NCBI RefSeq assembly: GCF_004912145.1
Contig: NZ_STGT01000005.1
Location: 372,001-436,000, forward strand
Direction of reading: 5' to 3'
From: Peteryoungia rhizophila
Lineage (GTDB): Bacteria; Pseudomonadota; Alphaproteobacteria; Rhizobiales; Rhizobiaceae
DNA length: 64,000 nt
Below the pieces are notes generated by a model. It was given only the letters and a program-made list of their open reading frames with translations. It was not told where the DNA came from and did no database searches. Positions 1 to 9,255 of the stretch are shown in pieces. The translations under genes were made by a program, and so were the position numbers. The number at the start of each line of letters is the position of its first letter. Position 1 is the stretch's first letter.

Positions 1-1114
1 TCGACATGCCGTTGTTCATGACACCCATGATGAAGGCGCCGATGACTGCACCGGTGATCTTGCCAACGCCGCCGGACGCCGAGGCACCGCCGATGAAGCA
101 GGCCGCGATGACGTCGAGTTCGAAGCCGACGCCGGCCTTCGGGGTCGCCGAATTGAGGCGGGCAGCGATGATCATGCCGGCGAGAGCCGCAAGCACGCCC
201 ATATTGACGAAGGCATAGAAGGTCAGCCGCTCGGTGTTGATACCGGAAAGCTTCGCTGCCTTCTCGTTGCCGCCAAGGGCATAGATGCGGCGACCGATGG
301 TGGTGCGCGTAGTCACGAAGGAATAGAGCGCGATCAGGATGCCCATGACGACGAGCACGTTCGGCAGGCCGCGATAGGTCGCCAGCTGATAGCCGAGGAA
401 GATCGCGACAACGCTGATAATGGCCATCTGCACGGCAAAGAAGACGAAGGGTTCGTTTTCGGTGCCATGCTCTTCGTTGAGACGGCGGTTCTTCATGCCG
501 TTGAAGATCGCGAGCGCCACAAGCAGCACGATCACGATAATCGCGACATGGTTGGCGATGCCGGTGGTCGCGACGTCTGTCAGCGGCAGGAAATCCGGGA
601 TAAAGCCGGTCGACAGCAGCGTGAATTCCTTCGGGAAGGGTCCAATCGGCCGTCCGCCCAGAACGACATAGGTCAGGCCACGGAACACGAGCATGCCTGC
701 AAGCGTCACGATGAAGGATGGGATCTTCTGATAGGCGACCCAGTATCCCTGGGCTGCCCCCATGATACCGCCCAGCACGAGACACAGCGGTACCACCAGC
801 GAGAAATGCCAGCCCCATTTCACCAGCATGATCGCCGATATGCCGCCGATGAAGGCGACGATCGAGCCGACCGAGAGGTCGATGTGCCCGGCCACGATGA
901 TCAGCAACATGCCGAGCGCCATGATGACGATGAACGAGTTCTGCAGCACCAGATTGGTGATGTTGACCGGACGGAAGAGAACGCCGTTGGTCAGGAACTG
1001 GAACAGCAACATGATGACGACGAGCGCGAGCAACAGACCGTATTCGCGGATGTTGTTACGCAGATAGTCGCCTACGGAGACCTTGGGGGTTTCGGTTCTT
1101 GTGTCGATGGCCAT
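1..1114 (-). CDS. gguB: Sugar ABC transporter permease GguB (3' end cut by window edge)
   Basis: Inner-membrane permease of a CUT2-class (ribose/xylose type) sugar importer; it forms the channel used by the ChvE receptor and the GguA ATPase. Translation from the ATG at 1114 begins [18 protein letters not shown] and continues open to base 1 (371 codons). It is rich in hydrophobic segments and carries the BPD_transp_2-type stretch AGHIDLSVGSIVAFIGG, typical of XylH/GguB. Its ATG overlaps the gguA stop by one base (TAATG), which indicates translational coupling. The last residues lie outside the window, where gguC would be expected in Agrobacterium-like genomes. Family assignment is firm; the exact sugar range is inferred from the ChvE partner. 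Confidence 0.93.
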   Translation of the reverse strand, partial: MAIDTRTETPKVSVGDYLRNNIREYGLLLALVVIMLLFQFLTNGVLFRPVNITNLVLQNSFIVIMALGMLLIIVAGHIDLSVGSIVAFIGGISAIMLVKWGWHFSLVVPLCLVLGGIMGAAQGYWVAYQKIPSFIVTLAGMLVFRGLTYVVLGGRPIGPFPKEFTLLSTGFIPDFLPLTDVATTGIANHVAIIVIVLLVALAIFNGMKNRRLNEEHGTENEPFVFFAVQMAIISVVAIFLGYQLATYRGLPNVLVVMGILIALYSFVTTRTTIGRRIYALGGNEKAAKLSGINTERLTFYAFVNMGVLAALAGMIIAARLNSATPKAGVGFELDVIAACFIGGASASGGVGKITGAVIGAFIMGVMNNGMS

Positions 1115-2649
1115 TAGTGTTTCTCCCCAGAGCGCATGATGGCACGCATGATGGACTCTTGGCTTGCTTCTTCCTTGGACAGTTCCGCGACGATGCGTCC
1201 TTCGTTCATGACGTAGATGCGATCGCAGGTGCCGAGCAGTTCAGGCATTTCCGACGAGATCATCAGAATGCCCTTACCTTCGGCGGCAAGCTGGTTGATG
1301 ATGGTGTAGATTTCGAACTTCGCCCCGACGTCGATGCCGCGCGTCGGCTCGTCGAGGATCAGGATTTCAGGGTTCGTGAACAGCCACTTCGACAGCACGA
1401 CCTTCTGCTGGTTGCCGCCGGAAAGGTTCACGGCCTCCTGATAGATCGAATGCGACCGGATCCTGAGCTTCTGCCGATAGTCCGCAGCAACCTTGGCTTC
1501 CTTGCGGTCGTCGATGATGGTGCCACTGGACACGCCATTGAGATTGGCGAGCGTTGTGTTTTCCTTGATGTTGTTCTGCAGCACGAGACCGAGATGCTTG
1601 CGGTCTTCAGTGACATAGGCAAGACCGGCATTGATCGCCTTCGGGATCGTCGAGACATCGACCGGCTTGCCGTGCATCAGCACGTCGCCCGTGATCTTGT
1701 GTCCCCAGGACTTGCCGAAAAGGCTCATCGCCGTCTCGGTGCGTCCGGCACCCATGAGGCCGGCAATACCAACAACTTCACCGGCACGGACATTGAACGC
1801 GACATCATGCAGGAACTGGCGATCGCGGTGGTTCTGATGGAAGACGTTCCAGTTCTTCACCTCGAGCAGCATATCGCCGATCTTCGGCTGACGCTTCGGG
1901 TAGCGGTCTTCCATGTCGCGACCGACCATGCCCTTGATGATCCGGTCTTCCGAGATCTCCTGGGTGTGACAGTCGAGCGTTTCGACCGTGCCGCCGTCAC
2001 GCAGGATGGTGATCTGGTCGGCAACCTTGCGGATTTCGTTCAGCTTGTGGGAGATGATGATCGACGTCATCCCCTGCTTGCGGAATTCCATGAGAAGCGT
2101 CAGCAGCGCATCCGAATCCGTCTCGTTCAGCGAGGCCGTCGGCTCGTCTAGGATCAGCAGGCGAACCTTCTTCGAAAGTGCCTTGGCAATTTCGACCAGC
2201 TGCTGCTTTCCCACACCAATATCCGTGATGCGGGTAGACGGCGGATCCTTCAGGCCCACCTTCGCCAGCAGCTCTTTCGTCCGCGCAAAGGTCTGTGGCC
2301 ATTTGATCACGCCCTTCTGGGCGATTTCATTGCCGAGGAAGATGTTCTCGGCGATGGACAGGAGCGGCACGAGCGCCAGCTCCTGGTGAATGATGATGAT
2401 GCCGAGTTCTTCGCTGTCGGAAATCCGGCCAAAGCGACGGACCTCGCCGTCATAGTGGATGTCGCCGTCGTAAGTCCCGGCAGGATAGACGCCGCTCAGG
2501 ACCTTCATCAGCGTGGACTTGCCGGCACCGTTTTCGCCGACCAGCGCGTGGATCTCGCCCTCGCGCACCTTGAAGCTGACATTATCCAGCGCCTTGACGC
2601 CGGGGAATGTCTTTGTGATGCCGCGCATCTCGAGAATGATGTTGTCCAT
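1114..2649 (-). CDS. gguA: Sugar ABC transporter ATP-binding protein GguA
   Basis: ATPase of the ChvE-dependent multiple sugar importer, 511 residues, made of two fused nucleotide-binding domains as usual for the CUT2 family. Domain 1 has Walker [10 protein letters not shown] (about 38-46) and Walker [12 protein letters not shown] (about 164-174), with a degenerate signature [10 protein letters not shown]. Domain 2 has a degenerate Walker A region (GLMGAGRTE), an intact signature LSGGNQQK and [11 protein letters not shown]. This one-good, one-degenerate arrangement is normal for the family. It lies 119 bases downstream of chvE, separated by a strong palindrome, and overlaps gguB by one base. 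Confidence 0.95.
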   Translation of the reverse strand: MDNIILEMRGITKTFPGVKALDNVSFKVREGEIHALVGENGAGKSTLMKVLSGVYPAGTYDGDIHYDGEVRRFGRISDSEELGIIIIHQELALVPLLSIAENIFLGNEIAQKGVIKWPQTFARTKELLAKVGLKDPPSTRITDIGVGKQQLVEIAKALSKKVRLLILDEPTASLNETDSDALLTLLMEFRKQGMTSIIISHKLNEIRKVADQITILRDGGTVETLDCHTQEISEDRIIKGMVGRDMEDRYPKRQPKIGDMLLEVKNWNVFHQNHRDRQFLHDVAFNVRAGEVVGIAGLMGAGRTETAMSLFGKSWGHKITGDVLMHGKPVDVSTIPKAINAGLAYVTEDRKHLGLVLQNNIKENTTLANLNGVSSGTIIDDRKEAKVAADYRQKLRIRSHSIYQEAVNLSGGNQQKVVLSKWLFTNPEILILDEPTRGIDVGAKFEIYTIINQLAAEGKGILMISSEMPELLGTCDRIYVMNEGRIVAELSKEEASQESIMRAIMRSGEKH

Positions 2650-2727
2650 GTGCAGAATTCCGGCGCCTACCAGCGATCTCTCAAGATCTAGCCGACGGCG
2701 CGAGCTCCCTCAATGCGTATAGAAAAT

Positions 2728-2751
2728 GGGTCCGCGACATGTCGCGGACCC
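2728..2751 (-). terminator. Perfect 24-base palindrome between chvE and gguA (hairpin, possible attenuator)
   Basis: The half-site GGGTCCGCGACA is followed directly by its exact reverse complement, giving a 12-bp perfect dyad. On the coding (minus) strand it is followed by ATTTTC, a weak T-rich tail. It sits 17 bases after the chvE stop. Known binding-protein-dependent operons often carry such an intercistronic hairpin, which stabilises the receptor mRNA or partly terminates transcription so that receptor exceeds transporter; that role is inferred here. Confidence 0.65.
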
Positions 2752-2768
2752 GAGTATGATCCTGAGGA

Positions 2769-3839
2769 TCAGTTGTCGATCTGATCGGCCGTGTAGTAGC
2801 CGGCATTGACCAGAACGTCCTTGGCATTGGCCTTGTCGAGAGCGACAGGCTTCAGCAGGTAGGACGGAACGACCTTGACGCCGTTGTTGTAGGTCTTCTC
2901 GTCGTTCACTTCCGGGGTCTTGCCGCCCATGATGGCGTCAACCATCTGAACTGCGACCTTTGCGAGTTCGCGCGTGTCCTTGAACACGGTCGAGTACTGC
3001 TCGTCGGAAAGCATCGACTTGATCGAGGGAAGCTCGGCGTCCTGACCGGTGACAACAGGCATGACCATGTCGCCCGAACCGTAGCCAACGCCCTTCAGAG
3101 CAGAGAGGATACCGATGGAGAGACCGTCATAAGGAGACAGGGCGCCATTCAGCTTGTCTTCGGTGTAGGTCGAGGAGAGCAGGTTTTCCATGCGAGCCTG
3201 GGCGACGGTGCCGTCCCAACGCAGGGTGCCAACCTGGTCCATGCCCTGCTGGCCGGACTTGATCACGATGTCGCCGCTGTCGATCAGGGGCTGCAGAACC
3301 GACATTGCGCCATCATAGAAGAAGAAGGCGTTGTTATCATCCGGCGAACCGCCGAAAAGTTCGACGTTCCATGGCTTGGTGTCCGGGAACTTGGCCTTGA
3401 GGCCGTCCACGAGGCTGGTTGCCTGGAGAACGCCGACCTGGAAGTTATCGAAAGTGGCGTAGTAGTCGACATTGCCCGAATCGCGGATCAGACGGTCATA
3501 AGCAATGACCTTCACGCCAGCGTCTGCAGCCTTCTGCAGGATGTCGGACAGGGTCGTGCCGTCGATGGCGCCGATGACGAGAACCTTGGCACCCTTGGTG
3601 ACCATGTTTTCGATCTGGGCGAGCTGGTTCGGAATGTCGTCGTCAGCAAACTGCAGGTCCGGGGTGTAGCCGGCTTCCGTGAACAGCTTTTCCATGGTCT
3701 CGCCGTCCGAGATCCAGCGGGTCGACGTCTTCGTCGGCATGGAAATGCCGACCATGCCCTTGTCCTGCGCGAAGGACATTGGCGTAAAGGATGCGATGCC
3801 GATTGCGAAAGACGCAATCATGGCTCCAAGTTTCTTCAT
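2769..3839 (-). CDS. chvE: Multiple sugar-binding periplasmic receptor ChvE
   Basis: Periplasmic receptor that binds aldose monosaccharides for uptake through GguAB. In Agrobacterium it also mediates sugar chemotaxis and presents sugars to the VirA sensor kinase. The start is taken at 3839 because GGGAGG lies 6 bases upstream and the following residues ([18 protein letters not shown]...SFAQ) form a signal peptide; the frame stays open 11 codons further upstream without a ribosome site. The mature protein has ChvE-typical stretches including ARW-like [67 protein letters not shown] and [10 protein letters not shown]. Length 356 residues matches the family. It is transcribed divergently from a GbpR-like regulator. 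Confidence 0.95.
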   Translation of the reverse strand: MKKLGAMIASFAIGIASFTPMSFAQDKGMVGISMPTKTSTRWISDGETMEKLFTEAGYTPDLQFADDDIPNQLAQIENMVTKGAKVLVIGAIDGTTLSDILQKAADAGVKVIAYDRLIRDSGNVDYYATFDNFQVGVLQATSLVDGLKAKFPDTKPWNVELFGGSPDDNNAFFFYDGAMSVLQPLIDSGDIVIKSGQQGMDQVGTLRWDGTVAQARMENLLSSTYTEDKLNGALSPYDGLSIGILSALKGVGYGSGDMVMPVVTGQDAELPSIKSMLSDEQYSTVFKDTRELAKVAVQMVDAIMGGKTPEVNDEKTYNNGVKVVPSYLLKPVALDKANAKDVLVNAGYYTADQIDN

Positions 3840-3993
3840 GGTAACCTCCCTGGTCATACCGTGCGGGGCCAAGCTCCTCCTGGCACTCGCTGAAACAAGA
3901 ACGGACGGCTGACACAGCAGCCCCCCAGCTCCGTGGCGAGTCTTATCGCGGCCAATATACCGATCAAATGATTATTTTGACTTTCTGCATACC
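3840..3993. promoter_or_regulatory. chvE-gbpR divergent promoter region with a TCAAA-N7-TTTGA dyad
   Basis: This 154-base region separates the divergent receptor and LysR regulator genes. A dyad TCAAA-N7-TTTGA at 3964-3980 lies just upstream of the regulator start, in the most A+T-rich part. LysR-type proteins commonly bind interrupted dyads in such shared promoters and repress themselves while activating the divergent gene. That this dyad is the GbpR site is inference. Confidence 0.4.
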
Positions 3994-4950
3994 ATGGTTG
4001 ATATGTCGTTTATGGCTGAAATTCATATTCACCGCTTGCAGCCCAAGCACCTCAATCTCATTCGCTCAATCGCCGAACTGGGTCAATTGAGCTTGGCCGC
4101 TCAAGAGCTTGCACTGACCCAGCCGGCAGCGTCGCGTATGCTGGGCGAGATCGAGCGTTATGTCGGCTCGCCAATTTTCGTTCGAACGCCGAAGGGTATG
4201 GAGCCGACGGCCGTCGGCAGCGCGTTGGCGCGCCGGGCTCAGAATGTGCTCGAGGAAATGCGCGAAGCGGCGCGGGAAGTCGAAGCGATCCAGCGTGGCC
4301 TGACGGGTAAGGTCCGGATCGGTGCGGTCACAGGGGGCGCGGTCGGACATGTCGTGCCTGCGATCCGCGCCCTAAAGGCGGAGGCATCGACCGTCGATAT
4401 TCATGTCGACGTCGCACCCAGCGGCGAAATGATCCGCGACCTGCTGTCGGGCCAGTACGATTTCGTGCTGGGAAGAATTCCCGCAGGAATTGATGCGCGT
4501 CAGTTTCACGTCGAGGGTGCCACCATGGAAGAGGTGGAGATCGTCGTTCACCGCACCCACCCGCTGGTCAACGTCGACCGGCTCAACATATCCGACATGA
4601 CGCATTTCCCCTGGGTGATGCAGGCTCCCGGGACGCCTTTGCGTCTGGCAGTGGAGAATGTCTTCATCGAAGAAGGCGCGCCGATCCCGCGCAACATCGT
4701 CAACACGACCTCGCTGCTTGTCATGATCGCGATGCTGGCCTCCTCCAACGCGATCGCACCCATGTCACGCGAGGTCGCGGATCTTCTCTGTCGGCAGACT
4801 CCCGTCGGTGATCTGACAACACTGCGCCTGGACACACCCATCGAGGTGACGCCGTATCACCTGATCACCCTCAGTGGTAAGCGCCTGTCGCCGATTGCGG
4901 CGCGTCTGCGTGACCTCCTGCTCGGTCACTTCCTGAGCAGAGGCCGCTGA
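3994..4950 (+). CDS. gbpR: LysR-family regulator, GbpR-like (regulator of chvE)
   Basis: Transcription factor of 318 residues. The N-terminal winged helix-turn-helix shows the LysR pattern (SLAAQELALTQPAASRMLGEIERYVGSPIFVRTPKGMEPTAVG is spread over about residues 29-72) and the rest is a substrate-binding effector domain. In Agrobacterium the gene divergent from chvE is gbpR, which controls chvE in response to galactose, arabinose and related sugars; position and family support the same role here. The start is uncertain: in-frame ATGs at 3994, 4003 and 4012 all lack a clear ribosome site. Confidence 0.82.
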   Translation: MVDMSFMAEIHIHRLQPKHLNLIRSIAELGQLSLAAQELALTQPAASRMLGEIERYVGSPIFVRTPKGMEPTAVGSALARRAQNVLEEMREAAREVEAIQRGLTGKVRIGAVTGGAVGHVVPAIRALKAEASTVDIHVDVAPSGEMIRDLLSGQYDFVLGRIPAGIDARQFHVEGATMEEVEIVVHRTHPLVNVDRLNISDMTHFPWVMQAPGTPLRLAVENVFIEEGAPIPRNIVNTTSLLVMIAMLASSNAIAPMSREVADLLCRQTPVGDLTTLRLDTPIEVTPYHLITLSGKRLSPIAARLRDLLLGHFLSRGR

Positions 4951-4975
4951 TACGCTTCTGACGCCGGGTATCGCA

Positions 4976-5004
4976 ATGCCCGACATGCTTGCAATTTCGG
5001 GCAT
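4976..5004. repeat. Inverted repeat downstream of gbpR
   Basis: ATGCCCGA and TCGGGCAT form a perfect 8-bp stem with a 13-base loop. There is no T run on either side. It could be a weak terminator for gbpR or an operator in front of the DUF2794 gene. Confidence 0.35.
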
Positions 5005-5055
5005 GTCAGGCACACTGTTACCCATCCGTCATGAATCGGAGCTCATGGAGCATTG

Positions 5056-5454
5056 ATGACAGAGCAGCCGGAAGGGCAGCGCCACGACGAGGAGGGGGCA
5101 GACAGAACGGCCGCCACCGTCGTCGACTTGGGTGTCTACAGACAAGCGGTCGACCCTTTACCCGTCACCTTCCACCGGCGCGAACTCGACGCCATTCTCT
5201 GGATCTACGGCCTCATGGTCGGAGAAGGTGAGTGGCGCGACTACGCAATCGACCATCTGAAGGACAAGGCGGTGTTTTCCGTCTTCAAGAGATCGGGCGA
5301 GTATCCGCTTTACCGGATCGAGAAGAATCCGAAGCTCGCAGCAAAGCAGGGCGCTTTCGCCGTGGTAGCCACAGACGGACGCATTCTCAAACGCGGCCAT
5401 GATCTGCGCCAGGTGCTGAAGGTCTTCGACAAGGCGCTCAAGGCGTTGGACTGA
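5056..5454 (+). CDS. DUF2794 family protein
   Basis: Soluble protein of 132 residues resembling the DUF2794 family, which is found in alphaproteobacteria and has no assigned function. The first 35 residues are hydrophilic and likely disordered. The conserved part runs from about residue 36 (PVTFHRRELDAILWIYGLMVGEGEWRDYAID is its core) through FSVFKRSGEYPLYRIEK to the C-terminus. The ATG at 5056 is chosen because GGAG lies five bases upstream. It converges on the GNAT gene with only three bases between stops. Confidence 0.8.
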   Translation: MTEQPEGQRHDEEGADRTAATVVDLGVYRQAVDPLPVTFHRRELDAILWIYGLMVGEGEWRDYAIDHLKDKAVFSVFKRSGEYPLYRIEKNPKLAAKQGAFAVVATDGRILKRGHDLRQVLKVFDKALKALD

Positions 5455-5457
5455 CGC

Positions 5458-6009
5458 TCAACACATCGTGCCCGGATAGGTCGAAAGATCCGGCATTGTC
5501 GCGCTACCTTCACCCAACCTCCTTTGCATGAAGACTGTATCGAGCCAGAGACCGTGCTTGAAGCCCGTTCCGCTCAACCGGCCAGCGAGTTCGAAGCCAC
5601 AACTGCGATGAACTGCCATGGATGCTTCGCTCGCGCCACCGACCACGGCGACCATCTGACGGAACCCCAGCGCCTCGCATTGATCGAGCAGAGTCATGAG
5701 CAGGGCTTTCCCAACGCCGCGCCCGCGGGCCGAGGGATGAATATAGATGGAATCCTCCACGAGCCATCGATAGGCAGGTCTGGTCCGAAAGGCCGATGCA
5801 TAGGCATACCCCAGCAACTGCCCGTTGGGATCCGCTGCCACAAGGTAGGGATACCCCTTCTCCGTCAGCGCCCTACACCGTGAAGACATCTCGTCGAGAG
5901 TGGGCGCCACGAGCTCATAGCTTGCGGTTCCGTTTGCGACCGCGTCGGCGTAGATCTCCGTAACGGAGGGAAGGTCCTCGGTTCTCAGCTCACGAATATC
6001 AAGGCTCAT
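5458..6009 (-). CDS. GNAT N-acetyltransferase, phosphinothricin acetyltransferase-like
   Basis: Acetyl-CoA-dependent N-acetyltransferase, 183 residues. It shows features of the PAT/YwnH-like subfamily: TEIYADAVANGTASYE near the N-terminus, LVEDSIYIHPSARGRGVGKALL (acetyl-CoA pyrophosphate loop RGRGVGKA), and FRQMVAVVGGASEASMAVHRSCGFE. These relatives acetylate phosphinothricin, methionine sulfoximine or other small amines; the substrate cannot be read from sequence. The start at 6009 has GGAG eight bases upstream; the frame is open 23 codons further without support. Confidence 0.82.
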   Translation of the reverse strand: MSLDIRELRTEDLPSVTEIYADAVANGTASYELVAPTLDEMSSRCRALTEKGYPYLVAADPNGQLLGYAYASAFRTRPAYRWLVEDSIYIHPSARGRGVGKALLMTLLDQCEALGFRQMVAVVGGASEASMAVHRSCGFELAGRLSGTGFKHGLWLDTVFMQRRLGEGSATMPDLSTYPGTMC

Positions 6010-6423
6010 GCAATAGGCTCCGGTGAATGCAACCGTTCTTCCACGCTGGAAATGTCCAGACAAGCGCGAGCTTGTCATGGTGACAAGGGCCGCTCATCCG
6101 GTCGTTACGCGCTTTTAGCCGAAGCCGGCCGGCGCTTGGCTTGACTCGCGCCGAAAACCTTGTAATGCCTCGCCGCGAAGAGGAATTCGGTCCATGCACG
6201 CTTTCGGGCAACCCTTTGCGGTCTTCCACATCCTGCAGCTCTCTGCTGCCGGTTGCGCATGCCTTTCTCTTGCATCCACGACCAAGGCCAAAACGACGAC
6301 GAAAACCGTCTGAAGTCTTCGGCCACCGCTCTCTCCCCGGCACGGCCGGGGACAAGGAAGGTTGCGCACCCGTCGCGAGCTTCCCCCTCACCACCCGAGG
6401 AGAGACAGAAAGAGAGCATTGAC
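6010..6423. other. 414-base gap between GNAT gene and asd, with a hairpin in the asd leader
   Basis: No convincing gene is present; open frames here have no coding signature that continues across alternatives. At 6334-6352 TCCCCGGC and GCCGGGGA form a perfect 8-bp stem with loop ACG. It lies about 70 bases upstream of the asd start, within a likely long 5' leader, and no T run follows. GAGGAGAG just before asd serves as ribosome site. Confidence 0.5.
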
Positions 6424-7455
6424 ATGGGTTTCAAGATTGCAGTCGTAGGCGCCACCGGCAATGTCGGGCGCGAAATGCTGAACATCCTTTCAGAACGTGG
6501 TTTCCCCGCATCGGAAGTCGTGGCACTGGCCTCGGCTCGCTCCCAGGGCACGGAAGTCTCCTTCGGTGACAAGGTTCTGAAGGTTTCCAACCTCGACAAT
6601 TACGATTTTTCCGACACCGACATTTGCCTGATGTCCGCCGGCGGGACGATTTCGCAAAAGTGGTCGCCGAAGATCGGCGCACAGGGTTGCGTCGTGATCG
6701 ACAACTCCTCGGCCTGGCGTTACGATTCTGATGTTCCGCTGATCGTTCCGGAAGTGAACCCGGATGCAATCGAAGGCTTCACCAAGCGCAACATCATTGC
6801 GAACCCGAATTGCTCGACCGCCCAGCTCGTCGTCGCTCTGAAGCCGTTGCACGACTTTGCAAAGATCAAGCGCATCGTCGTCTCGACCTACCAGTCCGTT
6901 TCCGGCGCCGGCAAGGAAGGCATGGACGAACTCTTCCGGCAGACTCGCGCCGTCTTCGTCGCCGATCCGGTCGAGGCGAAGAAGTTCACCAAGCGCATTG
7001 CCTTCAACGTCATTCCACACATCGATAGCTTCATGGAAGACGGCTACACGAAGGAAGAATGGAAGGTTCTGGCCGAAACCAAGAAGATGCTCGACACGAA
7101 GATCAAGGTGACCTGCACCGCCGTGCGCGTCCCAGTCTTCATCGGGCATTCGGAATCGGTCAACATCGAGTTTGAAAACGAGATCACAGCAGACCAGGCC
7201 CGTGACATCCTGCGCGACGCTCCGGGCTGCCTCGTCATCGACAAGCACGAAAACGGTGGTTACATCACACCCGTCGAATGCGCCGGTGAGGATGCGACCT
7301 TTATCTCCCGTATCCGCGAAGACGCCACTGTGGAGAATGGCCTCAACATGTGGATCGTCTCTGACAACCTGCGTAAGGGTGCTGCTCTGAACGCAATCCA
7401 GATCGCGGAACTGCTTGTCAATCGCGGCCTTATCAAGCCGCGTGCGGCAGCTTGA
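6424..7455 (+). CDS. asd: Aspartate-semialdehyde dehydrogenase
   Basis: Cytosolic enzyme that reduces aspartyl phosphate to aspartate semialdehyde with NADPH, the branch point to lysine, diaminopimelate, threonine and methionine. Length 343 residues. The N-terminal NADP fold shows VVGATGNVGREML (about 6-18), and the catalytic cysteine is in NPNCSTAQLV. The start at 6424 begins MGFKIAVVGATG directly; the frame is open upstream by 57 codons but those residues are not part of the family. It stands alone, with a hairpin terminator after it. Confidence 0.96.
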   Translation: MGFKIAVVGATGNVGREMLNILSERGFPASEVVALASARSQGTEVSFGDKVLKVSNLDNYDFSDTDICLMSAGGTISQKWSPKIGAQGCVVIDNSSAWRYDSDVPLIVPEVNPDAIEGFTKRNIIANPNCSTAQLVVALKPLHDFAKIKRIVVSTYQSVSGAGKEGMDELFRQTRAVFVADPVEAKKFTKRIAFNVIPHIDSFMEDGYTKEEWKVLAETKKMLDTKIKVTCTAVRVPVFIGHSESVNIEFENEITADQARDILRDAPGCLVIDKHENGGYITPVECAGEDATFISRIREDATVENGLNMWIVSDNLRKGAALNAIQIAELLVNRGLIKPRAAA

Positions 7456-7469
7456 TTGACCATCTCCAA

Positions 7470-7500
7470 GGCTTCCCGGTGCTGCATCGGGAAGCCTTCT
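7470..7500 (+). terminator. Terminator after asd
   Basis: GGCTTCCCG and CGGGAAGCC form a 9-bp perfect stem with a nine-base loop, 15 bases after the asd stop. The tail TTCT is short, so termination may be partial. Confidence 0.6.
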
Positions 7501-7636
7501 AGAGACCCTTCAGGCGAATGTGATTTAAATTGAGACCCACGAGGCCCTACATTAGCGTCAAATGGATGACATCATCCGCTTTCGCTGGCATGGTGCGGCC
7601 GATTCGACCCGATCCACAGTCCGTAACGAGGCATGA

Positions 7637-8458
7637 ATGCGACTGACATCAATCCTGTCGGCAGCCCTGATTTCCGTGGCCGCCCTGACGGCCGGCGCGG
7701 GATCCGCAGCCGCCGCTGCTTGCAGCAACACTTCCGCAGGCTTCGAGGAATGGAGCGCGGCCTTCAAACAGCAGGCTGCTGCTCAGGGCCTCAGCCCCCG
7801 CATGCTCGACAAGGTCTTTTCGACGGTCAAGTACAGCCGCAGCACGATCAGCGCAGACCGCGGCCAGAAGAGCTTCAAGCTTTCTTTTGAGCAGTTCATG
7901 CAGAAGCGTGGCGGCCAGACGATCATCAATCGCGGCAAGACCATGAAAAAGAACAACGCCGCTCTGTTTTCGAAGCTTGAGCAGCGTTACGGCGTTCCTG
8001 CCGGCCCGCTGATCGCGATCTGGGGCATGGAGACGGGTTTTGGTTCTTTCCTTGGCAAAGAGCACACCCTGTCTGCCGTCGCCACGCTGGCCTTCGATTG
8101 CCGCCGCAGCGAATTCTTCACCGACCAGTTCTATGCGGCCCTGGAACTCGTCCAGGCCGGCAATCTGGACGTGAACGCAAAGGGTGCTGCCCATGGCGAG
8201 ATCGGGCAGACGCAGTTCCTGCCGCGCAATGTCGTGCGTTATGGCACTGATGGGGATGGCGACGGCCATATCGACATGGTGCGTTCGCGCTCAGATGCGC
8301 TCGCATCGACGGCGAACTTCCTCAGAGGTCACGGCTGGCGGCCGGGCGCAGGGTATCAGCAGGGCGAACCGAACTTCGTTGCCATCCAGGGCTGGAACGC
8401 CGCGAAGGTCTATCAGCAGGCGATCGCCTATATCGGCGCACAGATCGACGCCCAATAA
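7637..8458 (+). CDS. Lytic murein transglycosylase (MltB/SLT_2 family)
   Basis: Periplasmic enzyme that cleaves the glycan strand of peptidoglycan. Length 273 residues with an N-terminal signal peptide (MRLTSILSAALISVAALTAG...AAAA). The catalytic glutamate is expected in IWGMETGFGSFLG; the family features ALDF-like ATLAFDCRRSEFF and the GEIGQTQFLP motif follow. There is no lipobox, so it is probably soluble in the periplasm. GAGG lies five bases before the ATG at 7637; another ATG four bases earlier is out of frame. Confidence 0.9.
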   Translation: MRLTSILSAALISVAALTAGAGSAAAAACSNTSAGFEEWSAAFKQQAAAQGLSPRMLDKVFSTVKYSRSTISADRGQKSFKLSFEQFMQKRGGQTIINRGKTMKKNNAALFSKLEQRYGVPAGPLIAIWGMETGFGSFLGKEHTLSAVATLAFDCRRSEFFTDQFYAALELVQAGNLDVNAKGAAHGEIGQTQFLPRNVVRYGTDGDGDGHIDMVRSRSDALASTANFLRGHGWRPGAGYQQGEPNFVAIQGWNAAKVYQQAIAYIGAQIDAQ

Positions 8459-8481
8459 AACGGGCTCTGTTCAATGTTCGA

Positions 8482-8504
8482 CGGCGGCCTCTGGCCGCCG
8501 TTTT
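8482..8504. terminator. Terminator between transglycosylase and carbonic anhydrase genes
   Basis: CGGCGGCC-TCT-GGCCGCCG followed by TTTTCGTTT. The two flanking genes converge here. The T tract follows on the plus strand. Confidence 0.75.
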
Positions 8505-8514
8505 CGTTTGAAGT

Positions 8515-9192
8515 TCAGGTCGCGTCGATGGCTTGGACGGGCAGGATTTCTTCCGGCTCGGTCCGGACGAAGTCCTGCGTCTGCGGATCCATCAGCCACA
8601 ATTCTCCGTTGCTGATGTCGAACCAAGCCCCGTGGATACGCAGTTTGCCGCGTTCCTCGAGAATTCGCACGCAAGGAAATGTCCTGAGATTGGAAATGGA
8701 GTTCCGGATCGAGATCCGTTCCAGCGCGGTCTGGCGCTCACCCGACGTCATCTGCGAGTTGCCCTGGATCTGCTCTGCTGCCGGAGCAACGAGGTTCATC
8801 CACTTCCCGATGAAGTCGCCCGGCGATAGCGGCTCGGAATTCGGATCGAGAGCCGCCCGAATGCCACCGCAGCGACCATGGCCCATGACGATGATGTCGC
8901 GAACCCGGAGCGCCTGAACGGCAAATTCGAGCGCGGCGGAGGTCGAGTGGTACTGCCCATCCGGCTCATAAGGCGGCACCATGTTCGCGACGTTGCGAAC
9001 GACGAAGAGTTCACCCGGCACGGAATCGAAGATCATTTCCGGCGCGGCGCGGGAATCGCAGCAGGCAACCACGAGCGTATGGGGCTTCTGCCCCTGCTCC
9101 GCGAGCGCCCGATACCTATCGCGCTGGTCGAGGTAGCGACCGCCCATGAAGTTGCGGTAACCAGTGAGGAGTTCGGATGGAAAATGGCTCAT
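8515..9192 (-). CDS. Beta-class carbonic anhydrase
   Basis: Zinc enzyme that interconverts CO2 and bicarbonate in the cytosol, supplying bicarbonate for carboxylases such as acetyl-CoA carboxylase. Length 225 residues. Zinc ligands are visible as Cys45 (ACCDSR), His105 and Cys108 (MGHGRCGG), and the Asp46-Arg48 dyad is intact. The N-terminal FMGGRYLDQRDRYRALAEQGQKP is typical of the bacterial type. Transcribed alone, convergent with the transglycosylase gene. Confidence 0.94.
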   Translation of the reverse strand: MSHFPSELLTGYRNFMGGRYLDQRDRYRALAEQGQKPHTLVVACCDSRAAPEMIFDSVPGELFVVRNVANMVPPYEPDGQYHSTSAALEFAVQALRVRDIIVMGHGRCGGIRAALDPNSEPLSPGDFIGKWMNLVAPAAEQIQGNSQMTSGERQTALERISIRNSISNLRTFPCVRILEERGKLRIHGAWFDISNGELWLMDPQTQDFVRTEPEEILPVQAIDAT

Positions 9193-9255
9193 TGTTATCG
9201 ATTACAGCGCAAGAAAGGCCATGGCAACATATGCGAAATGCCGTTTTCGCAAGTG

